Source: Chloroflexota bacterium (lineage in GTDB: Bacteria; Chloroflexota; Dormibacteria; Dormibacterales; Dormibacteraceae). Taken from it: 64,000 nt of DNA. The stretch's first letter is position 1, and every line of letters starts with the position of its first letter. The DNA is taken from assembly GCA_005889135.1 (NCBI GenBank), contig VBEK01000138.1:21921-85920 (forward strand), written 5' to 3'. This document shows positions 28,641-37,565 of this stretch, piece after piece. A program made the position numbers and the translations under genes. The notes under the pieces were generated by a model. That model made no database searches, was not told the origin of the DNA, and was given only the letters and a program-made list of their open reading frames with translations.

Positions 28641-29204
28641 CTACAAGATCGTGAGGGCGCGTGCGGCGCGGCACAGGGCGGTGATCGAGCCCGAGTGCAT
28701 GATCTCGCCTTCGAGGGCCGCGTCCAGGGCTTCGCGGAACGGCAGGCGCATGACCTCCATGTCCTGCTCGTAGCGCTCGGGACTGCGGTTCGACTCGGTG
28801 AGCTCCTCGGCGAGGTAGAGGTGCGCGGGGCCGGTGAGGATCGCCGCCCCACGGACGATGCCCAGCGAGCGGTAGCGAGCGGCTACGAGACCGGTCTCCT
28901 CGGCAAGCTCGCGCCGGGCGCACTCGAGCGGATCCTCGCCCGGGTCGGTCGTTCCCGCGGGCACCTCCCACGACGATGTGTCCCACGCGTGCCGCCACTG
29001 GCGGACGAGCATCGTGTCGCCGTTCTCGAAGTAAGGCACGACGAACGCCGAGCCTGGGTTGGTGATCACCGTGTAAAGGGCCTGCGCGCCGTCTGGGAAC
29101 TCGATCAGGTCGTCGCGCAGCTCGAACAGCCCGGACTTGCCGCGCGACGTGGTGCCGGCGACGGTGAACGGCCGGCCGCTCTTGGGGTGGGCGAGCCTGG
29201 CTAT
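28641..29204 (-). CDS. NUDIX hydrolase, ADP-ribose pyrophosphatase-like; start uncertain
   Basis: The NUDIX box G-x5-E-x7-R-E-x2-E-E-x-G is complete (G-T-T-D-P-G-E-D-P-L-E-C-A-R-R-E-L-A-E-E-T-G-L is its span, near residue 110). Upstream residues (L-R-D-D-L-I-E-F-P-D-G and V-I-T-N-P-G-S-A-F-V-V-P) also look like the N-terminal part of ADP-ribose pyrophosphatase-type proteins. Yet no ATG, GTG or TTG exists between the accC stop and V-I-T-N-P-G: the choices are ATA at 29204, a CTG, or a GTG at 29069 that gives 142 residues. The coordinates give the maximal frame. Substrate is unproven; ADP-ribose or another nucleotide sugar is likely. Confidence 0.75.
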   Translation of the reverse strand: MARLAHPKSGRPFTVAGTTSRGKSGLFELRDDLIEFPDGAQALYTVITNPGSAFVVPYFENGDTMLVRQWRHAWDTSSWEVPAGTTDPGEDPLECARRELAEETGLVAARYRSLGIVRGAAILTGPAHLYLAEELTESNRSPERYEQDMEVMRLPFREALDAALEGEIMHSGSITALCRAARALTIL

Positions 29205-30655
29205 CGGCGCACCACAGCGGCGACGGCCGCGGCCGCCGCGGCCACGTGCCGCGGATCGGGCCCGTAATCGAACGGCGACTGCTCCTCGGCCAGTTTGCGG
29301 GCCTGGTCGATGAGCGCCGGATGCTCCTCGATGAACCGCGTGCTCAGGTTGCCCGCGCGAAAGTCGGGGTTGTCGAGGATCGCGCGGTGATAAGGGATGG
29401 TCGTCGCGGGGCCGACGACGACGAACTCGCGGAGCGCACGCCCGGCGCGGGCGATCGCATCGGCGCGGTCGCTCCCCAGGACGATCAGCTTCGCCACGAG
29501 CGAGTCGTAGTTGGGCGGGACGTCGGAGCCGGGGCCGAAGCCCGAGTCGACCCGCACGCCCGGTCCCGCCGGCGCGACCCACCGCACGATGCGCTTCGGG
29601 TTGGGGATGAACTTGCGCAGCGGATCCTCGGCGTTGATGCGCATCTCGATGGCGTGGCCCTTCGACTCCACGTCCGTTTGCTCGAAGCTCAGCTCGAGGC
29701 CGGCCGCGACGCGGATCTGCTCCTTGACCAGGTCGATGCCCGTCACCGCCTCGGTGATGGGGTGCTCGACCTGCAGCCGGGCGTTGACCTCGAGGAAGTA
29801 GAACTCGCCGTCGCTGAAGATGAACTCGACGGTGCCGGCGTTGACGTAGCCGGCGGCCTTCGCCGCGCGGATGGCCGCGTCGCCCATGGCTGCGCGGATC
29901 TCCGGCGTCAGGGCGGGCGAAGGGGTCTCCTCCATGATCTTCTGGTGGCGGCGCTGGATCGAGCACTCGCGCTCGCCGAGGTGCACAGCGTGGCCGTGCC
30001 GGTCGCAGATCACCTGGATCTCGATGTGCCGCGGGTTGCGGATGTAGCGCTCGAAGTACACCGTCGCGTCTCCGAACGCCGATCGCGCTGCCTGGGCGGT
30101 GCTCTCGATCGCGGCCGCGAGGTCTTTCTCCGACTCGACCACCCTCATGCCGATGCCCCCACCGCCGCCTGACGGCTTCAGCATCACGGGGAACCCGACC
30201 TGGCGCGCCGCCTCGAGGGCGTTCGACGCGTCGACCGCGCCGCTGCCCGGTGTCACGGGAACGCCGTTCTTCGCCGCCAGCTCGCGCGCCGCGAGCTTCG
30301 AGCCCAGCGCGCGCATCGCCGAGGCGGGAGGGCCGATGAACGTGACGCCCGCCTCCTCGCACGCCTCGGGGAAGCGCGGCTTCTCGGCCAGGAAACCGTA
30401 GCCGGGGTGGATCGCGTCCGCGCCGCAGTCGCGGGCGACCTTGACGATGCGCTCCAGCTGCAGGTACGACTCGGTCGGCGCGGCGCCGCCGATGTGGTGC
30501 GCCTCGTCCGCGTAGCGAACGTGGATGGCGGTGCGGTCGGCGTCGGAGTAGACGGCCGCGGTCGCGATGCCGAGCTCGCGGCACGCGCGCATGACGCGGA
30601 TCGCGATCTCGCCGCGGTTTGCGACGAGGATCTTGCTGAAGAGCTTCTTCTTCAC
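29201..30655 (-). CDS. Biotin carboxylase subunit (pyruvate carboxylase subunit A / AccC-like)
   Basis: A 484-residue ATP-grasp biotin carboxylase that carboxylates the biotin carried on its partner. Clear motifs: V-A-N-R-G-E-I-A-I-R at the start, K-P-S-G-G-G-G-G-I-G-M near residue 160, E-R-E-C-S-I-Q-R-R-H-Q-K and F-L-E-V-N-A-R-L-Q-V-E-H-P. The GTG start overlaps the upstream carboxyltransferase stop as GTGA, so the two subunits are made together. The pairing with a PycB/OadA-type transferase points to a two-subunit pyruvate carboxylase rather than acetyl-CoA carboxylase. Confidence 0.9.
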   Translation of the reverse strand: MKKKLFSKILVANRGEIAIRVMRACRELGIATAAVYSDADRTAIHVRYADEAHHIGGAAPTESYLQLERIVKVARDCGADAIHPGYGFLAEKPRFPEACEEAGVTFIGPPASAMRALGSKLAARELAAKNGVPVTPGSGAVDASNALEAARQVGFPVMLKPSGGGGGIGMRVVESEKDLAAAIESTAQAARSAFGDATVYFERYIRNPRHIEIQVICDRHGHAVHLGERECSIQRRHQKIMEETPSPALTPEIRAAMGDAAIRAAKAAGYVNAGTVEFIFSDGEFYFLEVNARLQVEHPITEAVTGIDLVKEQIRVAAGLELSFEQTDVESKGHAIEMRINAEDPLRKFIPNPKRIVRWVAPAGPGVRVDSGFGPGSDVPPNYDSLVAKLIVLGSDRADAIARAGRALREFVVVGPATTIPYHRAILDNPDFRAGNLSTRFIEEHPALIDQARKLAEEQSPFDYGPDPRHVAAAAAAVAAVVRR

Positions 30656-32445
30656 CCGATGTCCAGCAGCGGCTGGTTCGGCGTCACGACCTCGCCTTCC
30701 TTGGCATAGACCGCGCGGACCTTGCCGGCGACGGTGGTGACGATGTCGTTCTGCATCTTCATGGCCTCGAGCACGGCCACCACGTCGCCGAGCTTCACAT
30801 CGTCGCCGGGCTTGACCGGGACCTTGACGATCAGTCCCTGCATCGGCGCGATCACCGTGCCCTCGCCGATCTTCGGCGGCGCCGCGTTCGCCGGCGCGCT
30901 GGCGGCGACGCCGGTGGCGACGACGGCGAGCCCTCCGCCGCTCACGCGCACCTTGAAGACCTCGCCCTCGACCTCGACGTCGAACTCGGCTGTCTGCGCC
31001 GGTGCGGCCGCGGGGACGGCGACGGGCTCAGGCTCGGATGGCGGCGCGGGAGGCGCTTCGACCGGAGCCGTCTTGGGTCGTTGCCCGTCCTGCTTCTCGG
31101 GCTGCGGCCCTCGCGCGTAGGCCGGCGCCAGGCTCGGGAACATCAGGTGGATCAGGACCACGTCGTCGCTGGGCTCGAAGCCGAGCTTGCGCACCTGCAG
31201 GCGCGCGGCTTCGACCTGCGGCTCGAGGAGGTCGGCCGGCCGGAGGGTGATGGGCTCCTCGCGGCCGATGACGAGCCGGCGCAGCTCGGGGTCCACTGGC
31301 GCGGGCGGCCGGCCATACAGACCTTGCAGGTAATCCTTCAGCTCCTGGGTCACGGTCGCGTACCTGTCGCCGCCCAGCACGTTGTGGACCGCCTGGGTCG
31401 CGATCATCTGCCGGATCGGCGCGACCAGCGGTGGATATCCGATGTGCCGGCGCACGTGGTTCGCCTCGTCCATGACGTCGTTCAGGCGCTCGGTCGCGTT
31501 GCGCGCCCCGAGCTGGTGGTAGATGTCGTCGATCATCAAGCCGGGCATGTGATAGCGCAGGATGCTTGCGTCGACCCGGTCGGCGACCGGGCTCAGGTGC
31601 TCGATGTGCCTGCGCTTCAGCTCTTCGACGTCGCGCTGCGCGTTCCACATCCGGCCCAGGTCGAGGCCGGTGTCATATTCGCCGCCTTCCAGGGCCGCGA
31701 CCACGCTCTCCGCCGCGGGCTGCGAAGCGCCCCACGCCAGCGGCGACATCGCCACGTCGAGAACGTCGGCGCCCGCTTCGACCGCGGCCATGTAGGCCAT
31801 CGGCGCCATCCCGCTCGAGCAGTGCGAGTGGACGTCGATCGGCACCTTCACCATTTGCTTGAGCGCGGTGACAAGCTCCCATGTGGCCTGCGGGCTCAGC
31901 AGGCCGGAGGTGTCCTTGATCACGATCTCGTGGCAGCCCATGTTGACCAGGCCTTTGGCCAGCGAGCCCCACAGCTCGAGGTTGTGGGCCGGCGAGATCG
32001 CGTAGCACAGCGCTCCCTGCACCTTCTTCTTCGCCTTCAGCGCGGCCGCGATCGAGGCCTCCATGTTGCGCAGGTCGTTGAGTGGGTCGAAGACGCGGAA
32101 CACGTCGACGCCGCATTTCGCGGCGTGCCTGATGAACAGCTCGACGACATCGTCGGCGAAGTTGCGTTTCGAGACGAGGTTCTGGCCGCGGATCAAGGCC
32201 TGGATGGGTGTGTTGGGGGTGGACCTGTTGAGCTTGCGCAGGAACTCCCATGGGTCTTCATGGATCAGCAGCTGCGTTTCGAACGTGGCGCCGCCGAACG
32301 CCTCCATCGCGGTGAAGCCGATGGAGTCCATCTCCGCGGCGATGGGCAGGATCTCTTCCGTCCTCAGATACCCGCCGAGCAAGGCCTGCTGCGCGTCGCG
32401 GAAGGTGGTGTCGACGAGCCGGACGCGGGCTTTCTTCTTCGCCAC
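30652..32445 (-). CDS. Carboxyltransferase with C-terminal biotin domain (pyruvate carboxylase subunit B / OadA-like)
   Basis: A 597-residue protein. Residues 1-300 form the HMGL-like TIM barrel: D-T-T-F-R-D-A-Q-Q-A-L-L near residue 12, F-R-V-F-D-P-L-N-D, and D-V-H-S-H-C-S-S-G with the metal-binding His pair. A Pro/Glu/Ala linker (about 440-490) leads to a biotinyl domain with E-A-M-K-M; Lys563 is the biotin site. The start is GTG at 32445, sharing one base with the purE stop. With the adjacent biotin carboxylase it would make oxaloacetate from pyruvate, supplying aspartate for nucleotide synthesis. No membrane beta subunit is nearby, so an oxaloacetate decarboxylase pump is less likely. Confidence 0.88.
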   Translation of the reverse strand: MAKKKARVRLVDTTFRDAQQALLGGYLRTEEILPIAAEMDSIGFTAMEAFGGATFETQLLIHEDPWEFLRKLNRSTPNTPIQALIRGQNLVSKRNFADDVVELFIRHAAKCGVDVFRVFDPLNDLRNMEASIAAALKAKKKVQGALCYAISPAHNLELWGSLAKGLVNMGCHEIVIKDTSGLLSPQATWELVTALKQMVKVPIDVHSHCSSGMAPMAYMAAVEAGADVLDVAMSPLAWGASQPAAESVVAALEGGEYDTGLDLGRMWNAQRDVEELKRRHIEHLSPVADRVDASILRYHMPGLMIDDIYHQLGARNATERLNDVMDEANHVRRHIGYPPLVAPIRQMIATQAVHNVLGGDRYATVTQELKDYLQGLYGRPPAPVDPELRRLVIGREEPITLRPADLLEPQVEAARLQVRKLGFEPSDDVVLIHLMFPSLAPAYARGPQPEKQDGQRPKTAPVEAPPAPPSEPEPVAVPAAAPAQTAEFDVEVEGEVFKVRVSGGGLAVVATGVAASAPANAAPPKIGEGTVIAPMQGLIVKVPVKPGDDVKLGDVVAVLEAMKMQNDIVTTVAGKVRAVYAKEGEVVTPNQPLLDIG

Positions 32446-32900
32446 TAGGCCAGCGCCGCGCGCTTCTCGCCGTGGCGCTTCTCGACTTCGCCGTCCTGCA
32501 GGCCGATGATCCGCGCCGCCAGCCAGGCCGCGTTCTTCGCCCCGGCCTCGCCGATGGCGACGGTGGCCACCGGAACGCCCGCCGGCATCTGCACGATCGA
32601 GTAAAGGGAGTCGACGCCGCCCAGGTGCTGTGTCGGCACGGGGACGCCGATCACCGGCAGGTCCGTCCACGCCGCGACCACTCCGGGAAGGTGGGCCGCG
32701 CCGCCGGCAGCGGCGATGACGACCTTGAGCCCGCGCTCACGTGCGGTCGTCGCCCACTCCATCACACCTCGCGGGTTGCGGTGCGCCGAGCACACCTTCA
32801 TCTCGTGCGTCAAACCGAGGTCCTCGAGCACTTTGACGCAGGACTCCATCAGCGGGAGATCTGACCTGGAGCCGAGGATGACTCCGACGACTGGCTGCAA
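32445..32900 (-). CDS. purE: N5-CAIR mutase PurE
   Basis: A 151-residue class I PurE. G-S-R-S-D-L-P, the S-A-H-R-N-P motif near residue 40 and [11 protein letters not shown] are diagnostic. It converts N5-CAIR to CAIR and therefore needs PurK, which is not in this window. The TTG at 32900 immediately follows the purD stop; the end touches the carboxyltransferase start. Confidence 0.95.
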   Translation of the reverse strand: MQPVVGVILGSRSDLPLMESCVKVLEDLGLTHEMKVCSAHRNPRGVMEWATTARERGLKVVIAAAGGAAHLPGVVAAWTDLPVIGVPVPTQHLGGVDSLYSIVQMPAGVPVATVAIGEAGAKNAAWLAARIIGLQDGEVEKRHGEKRAALA

Positions 32901-34172
32901 CTACTCGGCCTCCTGAGCTATGTCTGACCGATAAAAGGCCCCTTCGAATCGTACCTTCCGAGCGCCGGCCAACGCCGTGCGGCGGGCGTCGGCCACGGTG
33001 TCCCCCAACCCGACCGACGTTACGACCCGACCTCCGTCAGTGACCAGACCGACGCCAGGCTCGAACCGCGTGCCGGCGTGGAAGATGAGGACGCCGGACG
33101 GCATCTCGGCCAGGCCCCCGATCTTGAGGCCGAGCTTCATCGCCGCGTCGTCCGGGTATTGCCCGGAGGCGACGACGACCCCCACGCAGGCCCGCTCGCT
33201 CCAGCGCAGGTCCGGATGCGCGGCCAGGCCGCCTCTGGCGGCGGCCAGCGCGAGGGCGACGAAGTCGCTCTGCAGGCGTGGCAGGACCACCTGGGCCTCG
33301 GGGTCGCCGAAGCGGGCGTTGAACTCGAGCACATGCACACCCTTGTCAGTGAGCATCAGGCCGGCGTACAGGACGCCGCGGAACTCGTCGCCGGACGCCG
33401 CCAGCTCCGCCACAGCAGGTCGCATGACGCGCTCGACGACGTCCTTCACGAGCGCGTCATCGACGCCCTGGGGCGGCGAGTAGGCGCCCATGCCGCCGGT
33501 GTTGTCGCCCCGGTCGCCGTCGAGTGCGCGTTTGTAGTCTCGCGCCGGCGCGAGGGCGACGACGTCGGTGCCGTCGGTGACCGCCAGCAGCGACAGCTCC
33601 GCGCCCTCGAGCCGCTCCTCGACCACGATCTTCTTGCCGCTCTTGCCGAAACGCTCCTCGACGAGCATGGCGTCGATCGCCCTTTCCGCCTCCACGACGC
33701 CGGAGCAGACCATGACGCCCTTGCCGCGGGCGAGGCCGTCCGCCTTGACCGCGACGTGCCCGCCTCGTTGTCGCGCCCAGTCCTTGGCGGGAACTGGCGC
33801 GGTGAACGTCTGGTAGTCGGCCGTGGGGATGCCGGCGCGGCGCATCAATTCCTTGGCGAACGACTTGCTCGACTCGATGCGGCCGGCGCCGCGGTCGGGG
33901 CCGAAGACGGGGAAGCCCGCGTGCCGGAGGGCGTCGCCCACGCCGGCGTCGACGGCCGCCTCAGGCCCGAGGACGACCAGCCCCAGCTTCTCGCGCTTGG
34001 CGAAATCGACAAGACGGACCACGTCGGCCGCGCCGATCGGGACGTTGCGCCCCATGCCGCCGGTGCCGCCGTTGCCGGGTGCGCAGTAGACGCGCTCGAC
34101 GAGGTCCGACTGCACGCACTTCCAGACCAGCGCGTGCTCGCGCGCGCCGGAGCCGACCACGAGGACCTTCAC
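32901..34172 (-). CDS. purD: Phosphoribosylamine-glycine ligase PurD
   Basis: A 423-residue ATP-grasp ligase making GAR from phosphoribosylamine, glycine and ATP. It has V-L-V-V-G-S-G-A-R-E-H-A at the N-terminus, V-K-A-D-G-L-A-R-G-K-G-V near residue 140, and the family signature R-F-G-D-P-E-A-Q near 290. The start is GTG at 34172. The upstream 200 bases are a palindromic repeat array, so the gene either shares the guaA transcript through that array or starts within it. No clear -10 box is seen there. Confidence 0.95.
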   Translation of the reverse strand: MKVLVVGSGAREHALVWKCVQSDLVERVYCAPGNGGTGGMGRNVPIGAADVVRLVDFAKREKLGLVVLGPEAAVDAGVGDALRHAGFPVFGPDRGAGRIESSKSFAKELMRRAGIPTADYQTFTAPVPAKDWARQRGGHVAVKADGLARGKGVMVCSGVVEAERAIDAMLVEERFGKSGKKIVVEERLEGAELSLLAVTDGTDVVALAPARDYKRALDGDRGDNTGGMGAYSPPQGVDDALVKDVVERVMRPAVAELAASGDEFRGVLYAGLMLTDKGVHVLEFNARFGDPEAQVVLPRLQSDFVALALAAARGGLAAHPDLRWSERACVGVVVASGQYPDDAAMKLGLKIGGLAEMPSGVLIFHAGTRFEPGVGLVTDGGRVVTSVGLGDTVADARRTALAGARKVRFEGAFYRSDIAQEAE

Positions 34173-34176
34173 CTTG

Positions 34177-34362
34177 GGTGGTCCGAGCTCACCGCGTCGG
34201 CCGGCATCTGAACCCCGGGATAGTCGCGACTAACGAGGGTTCTGGAGGCGCAACCACACGGATAGTCGCGACTAACGAGGGTTCTGGAGGCGCAACCACA
34301 CGGATAGTCGCGACTAACCATGACGGTCGGCATCTGCAACCGCGGATGCGCCGGACTAACCG
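34177..34362. repeat. Palindrome array A (period 42 bp), between guaA and purD
   Basis: The 12-bp palindrome TAGTCGCGACTA occurs perfectly at 34221, 34263 and 34305, each exactly 42 bases apart. The first two 42-bp units are identical. Degenerate copies stand in the same register at 34179 (left half recognisable) and 34347 (right half GGACTA), and the spacers next to these edge copies resemble the third spacer, so five units fill the whole gap between guaA and purD. The palindrome is extended to GATAGTCGCGACTAAC in all intact copies. The same unit forms arrays B and C. Confidence 0.9.
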
Positions 34363-34372
34363 GAGTTATCGC

Positions 34373-35920
34373 CTACTCCCACTCGATCGTGCCCGGGGGT
34401 TTCGACGTGATGTCGAACACCACCCGGTTGACGCCCTTCACCTCGTTGACGATCCGGTTGCTGATCCGCGCGAGCACCTCGTAGGGCACGCGCGCCCAGT
34501 CGGCGGTCATGGCGTCCTCGCTCGTCACCACTCGCACGGCGACCAGGTTCGCGTACGTCCGGTAGTCGCCCATCACGCCGACCGTCTCCAGCGGGGTCAG
34601 GACCGCGAACGACTGCCACACCTGGCGGTACAGCCCGTTGCGCTTGATCTCGTCGACGACGACCCAGTCAGCGTTGCGAAGTATCTCCAGGCGCTCCGCG
34701 GTCACCTCGCCGAGGCAGCGAATCGACAGCCCCGGCCCGGGGAACGGCTGTCGGTACACCATCTCCTCGGGCATGCCGAGCTGCAGACCCACCGCTCGCA
34801 CCTCGTCCTTGAAGAGATAGCGCAGCGGCTCGATGAGCTGGAACCGGAGCCCCGGCGGCAGACCGCCGACGTTGTGGTGGGTCTTGATCTTCGACGCCGT
34901 CGCCGCCACGTCGGGCGCGGTCGACTCGATCACGTCCGGATATAGGGTGCCCTGGGCGAGGAAGTCGATGCGACCGAGGCTCGCCGCCTCGGCCTCGAAG
35001 ACGGAGATGAACTCGCGGCCGACGATGCGCCGCTTCTCCTCCGGGTCGAGGACGCCGCGCAGCGCAGCGAGGAACCGCTCGGTCGCGTCGACGTAGCGGA
35101 TGTTCATGTCGAGGTTGCCGTGCATCACGTCGAGCACGCGCTCGGGCTCCTCCTTGCGCAGGAGCCCGTTGTTGACGAAGACGCAGGTGAGCTGGTCGCC
35201 GAGCGCGCGATGGACGAGGGTCGCGGCCACGGCTGAGTCGACTCCCCCTGACAGCGCGCAGATCACCCGACCTGCCCCGACCTGGGCGCGGATGCTCTCG
35301 GTCGCCTCGGCGATAAAGGAGCCCGCCGTCCACGACGGCGTGCAGTGGCAGACGCCGAACAGGAAGTTGCGCAGCACCTCGCGGCCGCTCGGCGTGTGCA
35401 CGACCTCGGGATGGAACTGGATGCCGAAGATCCCCTTGCCGTCGGTGAAGGCCGCGTACGGCGAGTTGCCGCTGGTCGCCAGGAGCTGAAAGCCGGGCGG
35501 CATCTCGCTCACGTGGTCGCCGTGACTCATCCACACAGGCAGCTCGCCCTGCATGCCCCGAAAGAGACCGTTAGGCTCACGCACCGAGAGGAGCGCCGGC
35601 CCGTACTCGCGGGCGCGGCCGGGGTCGACCTTGCCGCCGAGGTGGTGGGCGATGAGCTGCATGCCGTAGCAGATTCCGAGCACAGGGACGCCCGCTCGCA
35701 GCGCCGCCGGGTCCACCTGCGGGGCTCCGGCGTCGTAGACGCTCGCCGGCCCGCCGCTCAGGATCAGGCCGGCCGGGTGTCGCTTCTCCAGCTCCGGCCA
35801 GGGCGTCGAGCCGGGCACGAGCTCGCAGTAGACGTTGGCCTCGCGCACGCGTCGCGCGATCAGCTGGCTGAACTGCGAGCCGAAATCGAGGACGAGGATC
35901 GCCTGCTCGCGCGCGGTCAA
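34373..35920 (-). CDS. guaA: GMP synthase (glutamine-hydrolysing) GuaA
   Basis: A 515-residue enzyme converting XMP to GMP. The N-terminal amidotransferase has L-V-L-D-F-G-S-Q, the nucleophile in G-I-C-Y-G-M-Q and the His/Glu in Q-F-H-P-E-V. The ATP-pyrophosphatase loop is A-L-S-G-G-V-D-S-A near residue 225, and the C-terminus [13 protein letters not shown] is the exact family ending. The start is taken as TTG 35920. A CTG at 35962 that overlaps the guaB3 stop as CTGA is an alternative giving 529 residues and parallels the purM-purN junction. Confidence 0.95.
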   Translation of the reverse strand: MTAREQAILVLDFGSQFSQLIARRVREANVYCELVPGSTPWPELEKRHPAGLILSGGPASVYDAGAPQVDPAALRAGVPVLGICYGMQLIAHHLGGKVDPGRAREYGPALLSVREPNGLFRGMQGELPVWMSHGDHVSEMPPGFQLLATSGNSPYAAFTDGKGIFGIQFHPEVVHTPSGREVLRNFLFGVCHCTPSWTAGSFIAEATESIRAQVGAGRVICALSGGVDSAVAATLVHRALGDQLTCVFVNNGLLRKEEPERVLDVMHGNLDMNIRYVDATERFLAALRGVLDPEEKRRIVGREFISVFEAEAASLGRIDFLAQGTLYPDVIESTAPDVAATASKIKTHHNVGGLPPGLRFQLIEPLRYLFKDEVRAVGLQLGMPEEMVYRQPFPGPGLSIRCLGEVTAERLEILRNADWVVVDEIKRNGLYRQVWQSFAVLTPLETVGVMGDYRTYANLVAVRVVTSEDAMTADWARVPYEVLARISNRIVNEVKGVNRVVFDITSKPPGTIEWE

Positions 35921-35958
35921 CCGGGTTGGTGCTTCCCGCCGAGCTGCGGCGGTGCTGC

Positions 35959-37036
35959 TCAGGACTTGCCCATCCCTACGTGCTGGGCCTGCTGGAACAC
36001 CTTGCCCTCGGAGACGATCGCGGGCGCGATCACCATCTCCACGTGCTGGAACTCGGCGATGTCCCTCGCCCCGCAAACGCCCAGCGCCGAGCGGAGCGCG
36101 CCGGCGAAGTTCTGCGACCCGTCGTCGACGCGGGCAGGCCCGAGCAGGATCTCGCGAAGCGTCGCCTTCGTGCCGACATGGATGCGGGTCCCGCGCGGCA
36201 GGTTCGGGTCTGGCGTCGCCATGCCCCAGTTGAAGCCCTTCGACGCCGACTCCTCGGCGCCGGCGAGCGGCGTCCCGATCATGACCGCGTCGGCGCCGGC
36301 GGCAAATGCCTTGCACACGTCCGCGCCGATACGCATGCCGCCGTCGGTGATGACGGCCACCCGCATGCCGCCGCGGCGCATGTGCTCGTCGCGGGCGGCC
36401 GCGACGTCCGCGGTCGCCGTCACCTGCGGCACGCCGACGCCCAGCACACCCCGCGTCGTGCACGCCGCGCCCGGACCGACGCCGACCAGGATGCCGGCGA
36501 TGCCGGTCTCCATCAGCTCCAGCGCCGTGTCGTACTGGACGCAGTTGCCGACCACGACGGGAATGTCGCACGCGCGCACGAGCTCGTCGAAGGCCAGCTG
36601 GTGGTATGATCGCCTTGATGCGCTCGGCGATGAGGTTCGGCTTGACGGGCTCGCGGTAAGCCTCTTTGAGGACGGCGTTCACCGTCGCCTTGTCCGCCTC
36701 GGCGATCTTGCGGATCACGGGCGCCGAGTCCTCGTATCGAGTGTGCACGCCGTCGAGGTTCAGCACCGCGACGCCGCCCAGCCTTCCCATCGCGATGGCG
36801 AAGTCGACGTCGACGACGCCGTCCATCGCCGAGCCCCAGAACGGCAGGGGCAGCGAGAACCTCGCGCCCATGCTGAAGCCGATGTCCACCTCGTCAGGGT
36901 TGAGCGTCACGCCGCCAGGGACCAGGGCGACCTCGTCGAAGCCGTAGGCGCGGCGGGCCCGCCTTCCGATCCCTATCTCGAGGCCGTACTGCTCCCCGGA
37001 GATCTCTTCCCGGGTCTGCAGCCTGGTCTCTGTCAG
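35959..37036 (-). pseudogene. GuaB3-type IMP dehydrogenase-related protein, internal deletion and frameshift
   Basis: The N-terminal part ([30 protein letters not shown]) and the C-terminal part ([15 protein letters not shown] with the catalytic Cys loop, V-I-T-D-G-G-M) match the roughly 380-residue GuaB3/cyanobacterial IMPDH family. At about 36604 the first frame (A-E-R-I-K-A-I) jumps into the second (Y-H-Q-L-A-F-D-E), with roughly 50 barrel residues missing and the frame changed. The probable start is CTG 37036, after GGAG at 37050-37047. As written, no active enzyme is made. A real deletion or an assembly error are both possible. Confidence 0.8.
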
Positions 37037-37073
37037 GGTGTGTTTACTCCAATGAATGGGGCGGGTTCGGCGA

Positions 37074-37079
37074 ATTATA
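37074..37079 (-). promoter_or_regulatory. -10 box upstream of guaB3-guaA
   Basis: A perfect TATAAT on the minus strand, followed by TCG, 37 bases before the likely guaB3 start; both features match the purB promoter. Because the box is nearly symmetrical (ATTATA on the plus strand), it could also serve the divergent gene at 37103. Confidence 0.6.
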
Positions 37080-37102
37080 GCCGAGCCCTATCCTTTCCCT
37101 CG

Positions 37103-37525
37103 GTGTACCGCACCCTCGAGTACCTGCCCGGAATCTCGGACGAGGACGTGCGGCGACTTCGGACGGTGGGGATCCACCATACCAACCAACTGCTGCACCG
37201 CGCGTCGCTCGACATCGACCGCAAGCGCTTGGCGAAGAAGACCGGCATCACGCGGGAGCGTTTGCTCGAGTTCGTCCACCAGTGCACGCTGCTGGAGGTG
37301 TCGGGGATGGAGCGCTGGATTCCGCTGACGCGCCGGCTCGGCATCAGCTCCATGCCCGATCTGCGCGCCCAGGACGCGAAGGTTCTTCACGCGCGACTGC
37401 TCGAGGCGATCGGGCTCGCGGGCGCGCCAACCATCAGCGACGTCCAGTACTGGATCAGCCAGGCGACCGGCCTCGACATCGTCGAGCCGCCCGAGCCGGA
37501 GAAGGTACTCCCGGTCATCGACTGA
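37103..37525 (+). CDS. DUF4332-like helix-hairpin-helix protein
   Basis: A 140-residue soluble protein starting at GTG 37103. It has two helix-hairpin-helix-like stretches: L-P-G-I-S-D-E-D-V-R-R-L-R-T-V-G-I and M-E-R-W-I-P-L-T-R-R-L-G-I-S-S-M, each followed by helices. This pattern fits DUF4332 proteins, whose function is unknown but whose fold suggests DNA contact. It has no ribosome site. It is divergent from guaB3 and followed by a strong hairpin terminator. Confidence 0.75.
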   Translation: MYRTLEYLPGISDEDVRRLRTVGIHHTNQLLHRASLDIDRKRLAKKTGITRERLLEFVHQCTLLEVSGMERWIPLTRRLGISSMPDLRAQDAKVLHARLLEAIGLAGAPTISDVQYWISQATGLDIVEPPEPEKVLPVID

Positions 37526-37529
37526 GAAG

Positions 37530-37557
37530 AAGGGCGGGCGTCTGGCCGCCCGCCCTT
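37530..37557. terminator. Strong hairpin between convergent genes
   Basis: AAGGGCGGGCG, a 6-base loop (TCTGGC), then CGCCCGCCCTT: a perfect 11-bp GC-rich stem placed 4 bases after the DUF4332 stop and 8 bases before the end of the convergent Asp-box gene. Neither side has a proper U-tract, so it is a weak classical terminator but probably acts as a bidirectional transcript end. Confidence 0.7.
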
Positions 37558-37565
37558 GATTACGC

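Noticed and set aside
30652..32445. Oxaloacetate decarboxylase sodium pump
   Set aside because: No membrane beta or gamma subunit gene is adjacent, and a biotin carboxylase is, which indicates carboxylation of pyruvate.
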